In this document: positions 27,593-36,376 of the stretch, piece after piece | How the letters are laid out: each line of letters starts with the position of its first letter | Position numbering within the stretch: the first letter of the stretch is position 1 | Assembly (NCBI RefSeq): GCF_030411955.1 | Contig: NZ_JASNRA010000001.1 | Span: 248,001 to 312,000 of the forward strand | Direction of reading: 5' to 3' | DNA: 64,000 nucleotides | Source: Massilia sp. YIM B02443 | GTDB lineage: Bacteria; Pseudomonadota; Gammaproteobacteria; Burkholderiales; Burkholderiaceae_D | Notes under the pieces: generated by a model | The model's database searches: none | Seen by the model: only the letters and a program-made list of their open reading frames with translations | What the model was told of the DNA's origin: nothing | Position numbers and translations under genes: made by a program

Positions 27593-28729
27593 TTAGCGGA
27601 TCACGTCCATCCGCGTGCGCTTGCCGCCTTTATAGGTGTACAGCGTCAGCGCGCCGTTCAGGATGTCGCCGGCCGGGTCGAACTGGATGGTGCCGGTGAC
27701 GCCCTCATATTTGATCTTCTTCAGCTCCGGCAGATACCTGGCCGGGTCGGCCGATTTCGCGTTCTGCATCGCGCTGGCCATCACCATCACCGCGTCGTAC
27801 ACATAGGGCGCGTACAGCTGCACTTCGATGCCGGTCTTCTGTTTGAAGCGGGCGCGGAAGTCGGCCATCTTCTGCTCCTGCGCGCCTTTCACGCCGCCGG
27901 CTTCGGCGCACACCACCTTGCCTTCGCCGACCGCGGGACCGGCCAGGCGGCCCAGCGCTTCGGTGCACATGCCGTCGCCGCCCATGAAGCGCGCTTCGAT
28001 GCCGAGCGCGCGCATTTGCTTGAGCATCGGGCCGGCCACCGCGTCCATGCCGCCGAAGAACACCAGGTCGGGCTTTTTGGCGCGGATCGCGGTCAGGATG
28101 GCGGTGAAGTCGGTGGCGCTGGCGGTGGTGAACTGCTTGTCGACGATCTTCACGCCCGGCCCCTTGGCGCCGCGCGCGAATTCGGCCGCCACCCCCTGGC
28201 CATAGGTGGTGCGGTCGTCGATGACGGCGATGCTTTTCACCTTGAGCGTCTCGACCGCATACTTGCCCAGCGCGCCGCCCAGCTTGGCGTCGTTGGCCAC
28301 CACCCGGAACACGCCCGGGAATTTCTGCCTGGTGAACAGGGTGGCGGTGGTGGCCGGCGAGATCTGCACCAGGCCGGCGTTGTGGTAGATGCGCGAAGCC
28401 GGTACGCTGGTGCCCGAATTCAGGTGGCCGACCACGCCGTTGACTTTCGCATCGACCAGCTTCTGCGCCACCGCCGTGCCTTGCTTCGGATCGCTGGCGT
28501 CGTCCTCGGCCAGCAGTTGCAGGGTGACGCGCTGGCCGTTGATGGAGAAGCCTTTGCTGTTGAGTTCATCGACCGCCATGCGTGCGGCATTTTCGTTGTC
28601 CTTGCCGAGGTGGGAGTTGGGGCCGGAGACCGGGCCGACGTGGCCGATCCTGACGACTTGCTGGGCGTGGGCGCCGCCGGCGCAGGCCAGGGCGAGGGCG
28701 AATGCAAGGAGCTTGGTGCTGTGCCGCAT
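27593..28729 (-). CDS. Branched-chain amino-acid-type ABC transporter periplasmic binding protein (LivK family)
   Basis: 378 residues. A Sec signal (cleavage after GGAHA, residue 23) leads into VVRIGHVGPVSGPNSHLGKDNENAARMAVDELN, the opening of type I periplasmic binding proteins of the LivK group. VIDDRTTYGQGVAAEF near 185 and PDLVFFGGMDAVAGPML near 225 are typical of the two lobes. No permease or ATPase genes lie next to it, so this is an orphan binding protein. The ligand could be a branched-chain amino acid, an amide or an aromatic acid. It converges with bluB. Confidence 0.92.
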   Translation of the reverse strand: MRHSTKLLAFALALACAGGAHAQQVVRIGHVGPVSGPNSHLGKDNENAARMAVDELNSKGFSINGQRVTLQLLAEDDASDPKQGTAVAQKLVDAKVNGVVGHLNSGTSVPASRIYHNAGLVQISPATTATLFTRQKFPGVFRVVANDAKLGGALGKYAVETLKVKSIAVIDDRTTYGQGVAAEFARGAKGPGVKIVDKQFTTASATDFTAILTAIRAKKPDLVFFGGMDAVAGPMLKQMRALGIEARFMGGDGMCTEALGRLAGPAVGEGKVVCAEAGGVKGAQEQKMADFRARFKQKTGIEVQLYAPYVYDAVMVMASAMQNAKSADPARYLPELKKIKYEGVTGTIQFDPAGDILNGALTLYTYKGGKRTRMDVIR

Positions 28730-28859
28730 GATGTCTCCGTGAAGTGAGGACTGCGCAGGGCCGCGCTGGCGGTCGACCAGGAATCGCAGGACAACGTTAC
28801 CGCAATTGTCACTTCAGGAAAAGAGGGAGGGTGGACGGCGCAGCCGTCCACCCGAAGTG

Positions 28860-29903
28860 TCAGCGCGTGATGCGGCGCTTGGCGACGTCCTTCAGCGCCT
28901 TGCCCAGGCCCTGCACGCCGGCTGCGCTGCTGGCGGCGACATAGCCGCGCGCGTAGGCCGCCTGCTTGGCCACCTGGCTGCTGCCACCCTTGAGTTCATC
29001 GAGCAGGTGCTCGGCCACGGCCAGGTCGTTCAATTCGCCGAGACGGTCCTGCAGTCCCTCCAGGTGGCTGACGTAGCGCTTGACGCGGCGCGCCGGCAGC
29101 AGGTCGCGGAAGAATTCGGCCGCGTAGCGCGCCTTCTTGGCGGCGATGCGCACGCGGTGGCGGCCCGGGGCGTCGGTTTCGTCCAGCCCGTCGATGCGCT
29201 TGGCCAGGCGCTTCTCGGCCTTGCGCAGCAGGGGAGAAGCGCCTTTCCAGGCGCGCTCGTGCAGCGGCGAATCCTTGGCCAGCTTGCCGTCGGGCCGCCA
29301 GCGGCGCTCCTGCAGCCAGTCGTTGAGCTGGTCCATCAGTTCGGCGAAGCGCGGCTCGCGCAGCACGTACAGGATCTGGGCGTGGTGGGCCACGGCGCGC
29401 TCGTGCGCGGCCTGGCGCAGCGCGGCGGCGTCGATGCCCTGCACCTTTTCCAGCGTGGATTCGGTCAGCACGTCCCAGTCGCGCGCGGGACCGAGTTCGC
29501 TCGACAGCCACTCGATGCTGGCGTGCAGGGCGACCGGCGGCGCGGCCAGGTCCTCGAACATGGCCAGCAGCGCGCGCAGGCGGCGCAGGCCGACCCGCAT
29601 CTGGTGCAGGCTTTCGACGTTCTTCTGCAGCACGCCGGGGATATTCGCTTCGATCTGGCGCACGCAGTTGATGCCGATGCACTGGAACGCGTCTTCCAGC
29701 GTCATGCGCGCGCGCAGGCGTACTGGTTCGGCCTTGACCGGACGGATCCCGGCCGGCGCCTGGTCGGCCTGCGGTTCGTTGGCGGCCGGCTCGCCAGTCG
29801 CGGTCTCGCCTGGCGCTTGCTGCTCCTGCGGCGGCGCGGTTTTGTGCAGGTCGGGCTGCTTGTCCTCCGGGGCCGCGGGTTTCGGTTTTTGTTGGTTGGC
29901 CAT
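28860..29903 (-). CDS. CHAD-domain protein
   Basis: 347 residues. A 60-residue Gln/Pro/Glu-rich disordered leader precedes the CHAD domain (about 65-345): VESLHQMRVGLRRLRALLAMFEDL near 110 and GRHRVRIAAKKARYAAEFFRDLLP near 265 carry the conserved histidines and basic residues that line the polyphosphate channel in this family. CHAD proteins associate with polyphosphate granules. There is no CYTH triphosphatase domain fused or adjacent. An AAGGA ribosome site precedes the ATG. Confidence 0.92.
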   Translation of the reverse strand: MANQQKPKPAAPEDKQPDLHKTAPPQEQQAPGETATGEPAANEPQADQAPAGIRPVKAEPVRLRARMTLEDAFQCIGINCVRQIEANIPGVLQKNVESLHQMRVGLRRLRALLAMFEDLAAPPVALHASIEWLSSELGPARDWDVLTESTLEKVQGIDAAALRQAAHERAVAHHAQILYVLREPRFAELMDQLNDWLQERRWRPDGKLAKDSPLHERAWKGASPLLRKAEKRLAKRIDGLDETDAPGRHRVRIAAKKARYAAEFFRDLLPARRVKRYVSHLEGLQDRLGELNDLAVAEHLLDELKGGSSQVAKQAAYARGYVAASSAAGVQGLGKALKDVAKRRITR

Positions 29904-30312
29904 ACGTCATCCTTTCACTGTGGGCAGCACAGCGGCGGGCGGGGCGCGAAGAAGGAACGGCATCGGCGCCCGGCATGCAGTCCGCTGGCTGTTCGTCGCC
30001 GCAGCGCACCCTATGCGCGCCGACGACGACGGGTTTTAGCAGTTAGCTTGGAACTCATTCAATACTGTGTAGTCTTATCATTCGGCGGTGAGTTCCACCG
30101 TATCAGCCTGTGGAGAAGACGGCTCTGGCCCTGCAAAATTGCAGGGTGAAACCAGCTTCGACGAAGCAGGAATTCAACAGTAAAGCAAGCTGTAAATAGT
30201 TTTACGTAAGTTTGAAGGAACGGTTGATGAACTCATCATACTCCTGGTTCAGCCGCCCGCTCATCCATCATGACAGGACCATGACATGGCAAAACTTGGT
30301 GCGCTGCGCAGC
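29904..30312. other. Non-coding stretch upstream of the CHAD gene
   Basis: No gene is supported in these 409 bases, which are less GC-rich than the surroundings. It contains a compact hairpin (CCCTGCAA / TTGCAGGG, 30129-30146) and a GTAAA-TAGT-TTTAC inverted repeat (30192-30205). I cannot assign either; the first could be a regulatory stem, since no T-run follows it. Confidence 0.5.
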
Positions 30313-31014
30313 CTATTTGCCGATCCGGTAGATCACGTCCACGCCCTGCACCAGCTTCATCGCCGCTATCAGCAGCGGGTCGCGCGGCGCGCCGGCGGGC
30401 GTCGTGTAGCGCGGGGCGTCGGTCGCCAGTCCCATCGCATTGGACAGGTTCTTGAGCGGCGCCAGCGCCACGCCGTTGGCCGGACCCAGCCTGGCGCCGA
30501 TGCCGCGCGCGATGTTCTGCGCCTTGACGCGCGCCGCGCCCAGCGCCTGGCTCACCAGTTCGGCCTCGATCTTGTCGGCGTCGCTGCGGCTGAAGGACAC
30601 CGCCAGCGACTCCACGTTGGGCATCGTCATCAGGGCCTGGATCAGCGCCGTCCAGCCATCGAGTTTGCGCACCGTGACGTGCACCGCGCCGCGCGTCTCG
30701 ATGCCGGTCACCGTGTCGCCCTGCTTCAGGTGGCGGCGCAGGATGTCCTGCACCGAGATGTCTTCCATCGCCACGCCGTGTTCGGCGAACAGCGCGCGCG
30801 ACGCTTCCAGGCGCGCCATCACCAGCTTCCACGCGGCTTCCAGATCTGCGTCGGTGCTGACGATCTCGAAGTCGATCTCGCCGGTGTCGGGCATCACGTT
30901 CAGGTCGGCCGAGGCGTTGACGTGGATGAACGGATACGAGGGCAGGTCGGCGGCCCGCGCGCCGGTGCAGGTGGCGATGACGATGGCGAACGCGATGGCG
31001 AGTCTGTGCAGCAT
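30313..31014 (-). CDS. SIMPL-domain (DUF541) periplasmic protein
   Basis: 233 residues. The start at 31014 gives a clean Sec signal ending at GARA (residue 21). A much longer in-frame reading to 31389 is rejected because it overlaps the monooxygenase gene. The mature part matches SIMPL proteins: FIHVNASADLNVMPDTGEIDFEIVSTD, then the DV-(I/V)-T repeats GVAMEDISVQDILRRHL and the C-terminal PLLIAAMKLVQGVDVIYRI. SIMPL proteins are envelope proteins with no settled molecular role, some linked to oxidative stress. A TAGACA-ATGA-TGTCTA palindrome lies 55 bases upstream. Confidence 0.86.
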   Translation of the reverse strand: MLHRLAIAFAIVIATCTGARAADLPSYPFIHVNASADLNVMPDTGEIDFEIVSTDADLEAAWKLVMARLEASRALFAEHGVAMEDISVQDILRRHLKQGDTVTGIETRGAVHVTVRKLDGWTALIQALMTMPNVESLAVSFSRSDADKIEAELVSQALGAARVKAQNIARGIGARLGPANGVALAPLKNLSNAMGLATDAPRYTTPAGAPRDPLLIAAMKLVQGVDVIYRIGK

Positions 31015-31068
31015 GGCAGTCCTTGTGATGGCGGGAGACGCTCCCTGGGAATGCCAGCTTAGATTATC

Positions 31069-31084
31069 TAGACAATGATGTCTA
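31069..31084. promoter_or_regulatory. Palindrome upstream of the SIMPL gene, possible operator
   Basis: TAGACA-ATGA-TGTCTA is a perfect inverted repeat in the gap between the monooxygenase stop and the SIMPL start. A regulator-binding site is possible but the factor is unknown. Confidence 0.4.
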
Positions 31085-31120
31085 CATTGTGGCGTGAAGT
31101 CATGCGCACCAGGTAAATCG

Positions 31121-32665
31121 TCAGCAGAAGCGGCGGTAGGCGCGGTCGCGGAAGTAGCGCGCGATGGCGTCCGGCCCGGCGCTGGGGTCGCACAGCGCGA
31201 CGTGGCCGTCGGGCCGCACCAGGTAGTGGGCGTTGCGCACGAAGCCGGCGGCTTCATGCGCCGCGCTCCAGGGGAATTCGCGGATCGGCATGCCGTGCAG
31301 CGCGCACCAGGCGCGCAGGGCGTCGCCGGCCGCGCCATAGACCTGCACCTGCCAGTCGATGCGCTCCAGCGGCGCGTGGTTGTCCGCACGATCGCCGTCG
31401 GCGCCGACCCACGGCAGGCGGTCGCCGGCCTTGATCGCGCCGGCGCTGCCCACGCTCAGCGGGCTGTCGTGGTAGCTGATCGTGATCTGCGAGACGATCC
31501 GGAACAGCAGCTCGCGCACGGTGTCGATGCCGTAGGCGACGCTGGCGAACATGGGGGCGATGTGGATGCGCACGAAGTCGGCCAGGTTGCCCTCGGCGGT
31601 GATGAAGGTGAACATGCGGTCGGTGGTGTCGACCAGCTTGCGCGCGAAGGCGATGCGCTCGCTCTCGTAGCTGTCGAGCAGGCTGTCGGGCGCTTCGCGC
31701 CGCACCACCGCGGCCAGCTTCCAGGCCAGGTTGACGGCGTCGCCGATGCCGGTGTTCATGCCCTGGCCGCCGGCCGGGCTGTGCACGTGGGCGGCGTCGC
31801 CGAGCAGGAACACCTGGCCGCTGCGGTAATGGTTGGTGACGCGGTGGTGCACGCGGTAGGTCGAGAACCAGTGCACGGTGTCGACCTCGATCCCGAGGCT
31901 GCTCAGGGCGCGGTGGGCGACGTCCTCGAAGGTCCAGCTGGCCGGGCCGTGCTCGCGCTGTTCCGGCGAGCGCTCGCGAACGGTGCCGACCAGGCGCGCG
32001 CGTCCGGTGTCGGTATACGGCAGCAGGATCACGAAGTCGGCGGTTTCGAGCGACAGGTGCACTTCGCCGTCCGCCGCCGGGCCGCGCGCATCGACGTCGG
32101 CCACGTAGAACACGTGGTCGTAGGTTCCGCCGGCGAAACCGGCGCCGAGCTGGTTGCGCACCCTTGAACTGGCGCCGTCGCAGCCGCACAGGAAGCGCGC
32201 CTCGCATTCGCGCTCGCTGCCGTCGGCGTCGCGCAGGCGCGCCAGCACGTAGTCGTCGCGGTCTTCAAAAGCGACCAGTTCGACCGGGCGCCGGACCTGC
32301 ACGCCGCCAAGTTCCAGATGCCGGATCAGGAGCCGCTCGTGGCGGTCTTGCGGATAGACCAGGATGAACGGGAAGGGCGTCAGGCACGCGCCGGCCGAGC
32401 GCAGCGCCAGGTGGGCCTTGCGCTTGCCGCGCACCCACAGGTTGATCGCATCAATGCGCTTGCCGGCGGCGACCGTCTCTTCGGCCAGGCCGAGCTGGCG
32501 GTACAGTTCCAGCGTGCGCGCCTGGACCGCCATGGCGCGCGAAGTGGCGCCCGGCGCGGCCGCCTTGTCGACGATCGCGACCTTGACCCCCTGGTGCGCC
32601 AGCCACAGGGCCAGCACCAGGCCGGTCGGTCCCGCGCCGGCGATGAGTACGTCGACCTTGTCCAT
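31121..32665 (-). CDS. FAD-dependent aromatic monooxygenase (PheA/TfdB/MhpA type)
   Basis: 514 residues. VDVLIAGAGPTGLVLALWLAHQGVKVAIVDK at 4-34 is the FAD dinucleotide site. FLCGCDGASSRVRNQLG near 155 is the DG fingerprint, and VFLLGDAAHVHSPAGGQGMNTGIGDAVNLAWKLA near 280 is the GD motif of class A flavoprotein hydroxylases. The C-terminal 130 residues form the thioredoxin-like domain seen in phenol hydroxylases. It probably hydroxylates a phenolic or polyketide-like ring using NAD(P)H and oxygen. No catabolic partner genes are adjacent. A GGAGG ribosome site precedes the ATG. Confidence 0.9.
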   Translation of the reverse strand: MDKVDVLIAGAGPTGLVLALWLAHQGVKVAIVDKAAAPGATSRAMAVQARTLELYRQLGLAEETVAAGKRIDAINLWVRGKRKAHLALRSAGACLTPFPFILVYPQDRHERLLIRHLELGGVQVRRPVELVAFEDRDDYVLARLRDADGSERECEARFLCGCDGASSRVRNQLGAGFAGGTYDHVFYVADVDARGPAADGEVHLSLETADFVILLPYTDTGRARLVGTVRERSPEQREHGPASWTFEDVAHRALSSLGIEVDTVHWFSTYRVHHRVTNHYRSGQVFLLGDAAHVHSPAGGQGMNTGIGDAVNLAWKLAAVVRREAPDSLLDSYESERIAFARKLVDTTDRMFTFITAEGNLADFVRIHIAPMFASVAYGIDTVRELLFRIVSQITISYHDSPLSVGSAGAIKAGDRLPWVGADGDRADNHAPLERIDWQVQVYGAAGDALRAWCALHGMPIREFPWSAAHEAAGFVRNAHYLVRPDGHVALCDPSAGPDAIARYFRDRAYRRFC

Positions 32666-32740
32666 GGCGCCCCTCCGGCCTTTTTCCTCCTTCGTATCTA
32701 GATGGCGGCGCCGGCGAATGGTTCCCGGACGAGGGCGATC

Positions 32741-34882
32741 CTACTCGACGGTGAAGGACAGGTCGCGGCCGGCCTGCGCCACCTGCCCGGAAAAGTCGGC
32801 CGCGTGGATGCGCAGGATGTAGGCGCCGGGCGCGAGCGCGTCGATCTTCCAGGCGCCGGTCTCGATCTCGCCGTCGCGCATGCGGTTATTCAGCGCATAG
32901 TCGAACTGGGTCGAGGCGCTGCCGTAGACGGTGATGCCGCTGGTCGGCGCATAGACGGCCTTGACGGCGTCGGGATTGCGCGGCAGGCGGTCGTACACCT
33001 GGGTGATCAGCGGAGCTTCGTAACCCGGCAGCGGCGTGCCGTCGGCGCGCAGCAGCTGGTAGCCCAGCTTGTACAGGCCGAGCTTGCGCCGCGCCAGGTT
33101 GCCGTTGACCTGGTCGTAGGCGTTCACCACCACCTGCAGTTCGCCCTGGGCGCGCGTCACCGTCAGCGGCTGGCCCTTCCTGGCCGTGATGCGCTTGCCG
33201 GCGGCGTCGTACAGGGCGATGCGCTGGATCGTCGGCGGCACCGTGTCGGTGAAGCCGGTGAAGGGCAGCGTCAGGGGATTGACCACCGTGCCGCCCTGGT
33301 AGTAGTCGAGGTGGACGTGGGCCATGGCGTTGATGGTGCCGAGCGCGTCGCCGACGGCGAAGCGGGTGCCGCGCGCTACCCGCACGCGTTCGGCTTTTCC
33401 TTTGGCGTCGCGCAGGATCTGGAAGCGCGGGTCGAGCGCGCGGCCGCGCGGATCGCGCCCGACGCGCATGTGGATGTACGACAGCGGGCCCACCGTCAGG
33501 CCTTCGCTGAGCGTGTTGAAACCCCAGTTGGCGTGCGGGTCGGTGACCTTCGACGGCAACACCGCCAGCACCTTCGATCCGACGTCGGCGCGCACGTCCA
33601 GGCCGGCATGGAAGTGGTCGCGGGCGTCGCCGTTGTAGGCGCCGCGCACTTCGCCCATCACGCCGACTACCTCGTGCACCATGTCCTGCGGACCCACCGG
33701 CCACGGCATCGGTTCGCTACGCTTCGCCAATGCCGGACGCGCCAGCTGCGGCGCCGCTTCGCCGGCGCGCGGGGGGGCCAGGCGCAGCACGCGGTGGGCG
33801 TTGGCGTCGGCCACCACCAGGCTGCCGTCGCGGTTGACGGCGATGCCGCGCGGCGCGGTCAGCTGCACCGTGCCGTCGCTGCCGAAGCCTTGTGGGTCGG
33901 CCGGGCGGTCGGCGTCCTGCAGCGGACGCAGTTCGCCCTCGGGCGTGCGTTGCAGGATGCGGCCGCCCGCGCTGGCGGCGATGTACAGGTAGCCGTCGCG
34001 CGTGACCGCCACGCCGGTCGGGCGGCGCAGCGGCGGGCGGCGTTCGCCTTCGAGCGGCATCGCCACCGTGTCGACTGTGCCGTCGGCGCCGATGCGGCGC
34101 ACGGCGTGGTTGCCGGTGTCGGCCACGTACAGCGTGCCGTCGAGGGCGACCGCGAGCGCGCTCGGGGTGTCGAACGCGGCTTGCGCCGCCGGGCCGTCGA
34201 AGAAGGCGGGCGCGCCGCTGCCGGCCAGCGTGGTGACAGTGCCGTCCCTGGCGATGCGGCGGATGCGGTCGTTGTAGGTGTCGGCCACGTAGACGATGCC
34301 GGCGGCATCGACCGCGATGCCGACCGGGCCGTTGAACTGGGCGGCGCGGCCGACGCCGTCCAGGTAGCCCGGGCTGCCGTTGCCGGCCAGGGTGGTGACG
34401 CTGCCGTCCTTGGCTATCTTGCGGATCGCGTGGTTGCCGGTGTCGGCCACGTACAGGTTGCCTTCATGGTCGAGCGCGACGGCGGACGGGGTATTGAACG
34501 CGGCGGCGGCGCCCATGCCGTCCGTAAAACCTTCGCTGCCGCCGGCCAGGGTGGCGACCGTGCCATCGGGCTGGATGGTGCGGATGCGGTTGGCATTGCC
34601 GCCGTCGGCCACGTAGACCGTGCCGCGCGGGCCGATGGCGACGCCGTACGGGTCGCTGAAGCGGCTGGCGGCGGCTGCGCCGTCGAGCGCGCCGTCCTGG
34701 CCGTCGCCGGCCAGCGGATGCACGCGCGCCGGCCAGAAAGGGGTGGTGTCGGCGATGGCGGGCGTGAACACGGCCAGGGCGGCGCCCGGCTGGCGTTCGA
34801 TGGTGTCGGTAAAGGTGAAGGCGATGCCGGCCGCAATGACGGCGGCGCCGGCCAGGGCGGCGATGAGGGTTGTGCGTTTCAC
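32741..34882 (-). CDS. NHL-repeat beta-propeller fused to an M23-like metallopeptidase domain
   Basis: 713 residues from a GTG at 34882 without an obvious ribosome site. An N-terminal hydrophobic signal/anchor (about 5-25) leads to some six NHL units between 50 and 370, marked by PYGVAIGPRGTVYVADGGNANRIR-like and VYVADTGNHAIRKI-like segments. Residues about 400-560 look like a LytM/M23 domain: H425-x3-D429 and H522-x-H524 fit the zinc ligands. A beta-rich C-terminal part follows with YILRIHAADFSGQ. It is probably periplasmic or surface-exposed. Whether the peptidase part cuts peptidoglycan is unknown. Confidence 0.82.
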   Translation of the reverse strand: MKRTTLIAALAGAAVIAAGIAFTFTDTIERQPGAALAVFTPAIADTTPFWPARVHPLAGDGQDGALDGAAAASRFSDPYGVAIGPRGTVYVADGGNANRIRTIQPDGTVATLAGGSEGFTDGMGAAAAFNTPSAVALDHEGNLYVADTGNHAIRKIAKDGSVTTLAGNGSPGYLDGVGRAAQFNGPVGIAVDAAGIVYVADTYNDRIRRIARDGTVTTLAGSGAPAFFDGPAAQAAFDTPSALAVALDGTLYVADTGNHAVRRIGADGTVDTVAMPLEGERRPPLRRPTGVAVTRDGYLYIAASAGGRILQRTPEGELRPLQDADRPADPQGFGSDGTVQLTAPRGIAVNRDGSLVVADANAHRVLRLAPPRAGEAAPQLARPALAKRSEPMPWPVGPQDMVHEVVGVMGEVRGAYNGDARDHFHAGLDVRADVGSKVLAVLPSKVTDPHANWGFNTLSEGLTVGPLSYIHMRVGRDPRGRALDPRFQILRDAKGKAERVRVARGTRFAVGDALGTINAMAHVHLDYYQGGTVVNPLTLPFTGFTDTVPPTIQRIALYDAAGKRITARKGQPLTVTRAQGELQVVVNAYDQVNGNLARRKLGLYKLGYQLLRADGTPLPGYEAPLITQVYDRLPRNPDAVKAVYAPTSGITVYGSASTQFDYALNNRMRDGEIETGAWKIDALAPGAYILRIHAADFSGQVAQAGRDLSFTVE

Positions 34883-35001
34883 GAAGACGGCCGAAAGATT
34901 GCTGAGGCTGCAATCTTAGCCGATGAGACCGGTTTCAAGCGAAACGGTGAATGCGATTGCCGCCGGACCGGGGTCGCGGCGGCGCGCAGGAGAAAAACGT
35001 C

Positions 35002-35334
35002 TTAAATGCGCAGGTCGTCCAGCGATTTGCCCTTGGACAGTGCCTCGGCCACCCATTTTGGCTGACGGCCGCGGCCGGTCCAGGTCTGGGAATTGTCGGC
35101 CGGGTTATGGTATTGCGGATTGACCTTGGCGCCGGTGGACTTTTTGGATTTGCCACTGCCGCCCTTGGCGACCAATTCTTCGACCGAAATACCCATTTTC
35201 TGGGCGATCTCGAGAATTTGCTCGCGCGCTTTTTTTACATCCAGATGCTGGCGGTTTTTGATCTCCTTTTCGATGTCGAATTGAAGACCTTTCAGCTCAG
35301 CGAGGTTGTAGCCCGACAGATCGATGTTTGCCAT
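35002..35334 (-). CDS. H-NS-family nucleoid protein
   Basis: 110 residues. The N-terminal half is an oligomerisation coiled coil (LSGYNLAELKGLQFDIEKEI), followed by a basic linker (GGSGKSKKSTGAK) and the C-terminal DNA-binding core NPADNSQTWTGRGRQPKWV, whose TWTGRGRQP loop binds the minor groove of AT-rich DNA. Such proteins silence horizontally acquired genes and shape the nucleoid. It is stand-alone with its own upstream region of 156 AT-rich bases, compatible with autoregulation. Confidence 0.93.
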   Translation of the reverse strand: MANIDLSGYNLAELKGLQFDIEKEIKNRQHLDVKKAREQILEIAQKMGISVEELVAKGGSGKSKKSTGAKVNPQYHNPADNSQTWTGRGRQPKWVAEALSKGKSLDDLRI

Positions 35335-35490
35335 TATTAATCATCCTTTATGGGTGGATCGTTTCAAGGAAACCGCATTTCTGCGTAACCGCGAAAAGGA
35401 TTTTACTATTTAATGGTTAATAATGAATGACAATCGTGCGCGGGGTAATTGGCGTACAAAAGACGCCACGGATTCCCAAGAAACCCCTAT

Positions 35491-35913
35491 TTATTTACCC
35501 AGTGTCTGTATATGGGCAATTTCTTGAGAAACTGCGCGGCTCACGACTTCGCCCAGCGTGCCTTGCAGGCCGAGGCGGATTTCATCGGCCAGGTCGCCCA
35601 GCGCCCGTTCGACCGCTTCGGCAATGCCTTCGCGCAGGCGCTGTTCCAGCACGAAATCGACGCGGCCCTGCAGCTGTTGCAGGATGCGGTTGGTGACGCG
35701 CCGCTCCAGCACGCTCCATTGCTCGCCGCTCCAGCGGTCGACGGCGCGCCGTTCGAGCTGTTCGCCGATGTCGTCGGTCACGTCGCGTTCTGCCGCGACG
35801 GCCGGCGCGACCGGATCGACCGCTTCCGCTGCCACCGCAGGATCGGCCTTCGGTTCGGTCACCACCTCGGTCAATACCGGAATGCTCGCATCGAAAGCGG
35901 GATCGTGGTTCAT
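35491..35913 (-). CDS. DUF2486-like protein encoded after holC
   Basis: 140 residues, acidic and Ala/Val-rich at the N-terminus, helical in the C-terminal half (LERRVTNRILQQLQGRVDFVLEQRLREGIAEAVERALGDLADEIRLGL). The position directly after holC with a 4-base overlap and the helix pattern fit the Burkholderiales DUF2486 family. The function is unknown. Coupling to holC suggests a link to the replisome or simply co-expression. The family name is a recollection-based assignment, not a search result. Confidence 0.72.
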   Translation of the reverse strand: MNHDPAFDASIPVLTEVVTEPKADPAVAAEAVDPVAPAVAAERDVTDDIGEQLERRAVDRWSGEQWSVLERRVTNRILQQLQGRVDFVLEQRLREGIAEAVERALGDLADEIRLGLQGTLGEVVSRAVSQEIAHIQTLGK

Positions 35914-36335
35914 GACTGGCCTGCGACAAAATGGGTGAGTGGATAGGATTGTTTTTTATACGCGACGTAGCGCTTGCGGCCTTCGGCGGCGTCTTCCTCG
36001 TCGGTCGAGATAATCTCGAACACGCGCGCGAATTGCGTGAAATTGGCCGGCGTGCGGCGTGTGAGATTCACCAGCATTTCATGGTGCGGCAGTTCGGCCG
36101 ATTCTTCGAACGTGATCACGATCGGCGTTTGCGGCGCCAGCGGGTCGCCCGCCAGGACGTGCGGAATGAAATCGAGGTCGGACACGGTCCACAGCGAGGC
36201 ATTCAATTCCTCGGCCTGCGCCGCATTCTCGGCCAGCACCACGACCTTGGCGCGCGCGGCATAAGCCTTGCGCGCCAGGCGGCAGGCGTAGGCCAGCTTG
36301 TCGGGGATATTGGTGTGAAAGTCGATCCGGGTCAT
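35910..36335 (-). CDS. holC: DNA polymerase III subunit chi
   Basis: 141 residues: MTRIDFHTNIPDKLAYACRLARKAYAARAKVVVLAEN is a standard HolC N-terminus, with LWTVSDLDFIPHVLAGDP near 48 and PIVITFEESAELPHHEMLVNLT near 70. Chi links the clamp loader to single-strand binding protein. It follows the prlC terminator at 36341-36370 and overlaps the DUF2486-like gene by 4 bases. Confidence 0.94.
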   Translation of the reverse strand: MTRIDFHTNIPDKLAYACRLARKAYAARAKVVVLAENAAQAEELNASLWTVSDLDFIPHVLAGDPLAPQTPIVITFEESAELPHHEMLVNLTRRTPANFTQFARVFEIISTDEEDAAEGRKRYVAYKKQSYPLTHFVAGQS

Positions 36336-36340
36336 GGTTC

Positions 36341-36370
36341 AAATAAAAGAGGGAGGGCGAAAGCCCTCCC
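36341..36370 (-). terminator. Terminator behind the M3 oligopeptidase gene
   Basis: GGGAGGGC and GCCCTCCC form an 8-bp perfect stem with a GAAA-type loop. On the minus strand it is followed by TCTTTTATTT. Confidence 0.82.
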
Positions 36371-36376
36371 GATACA

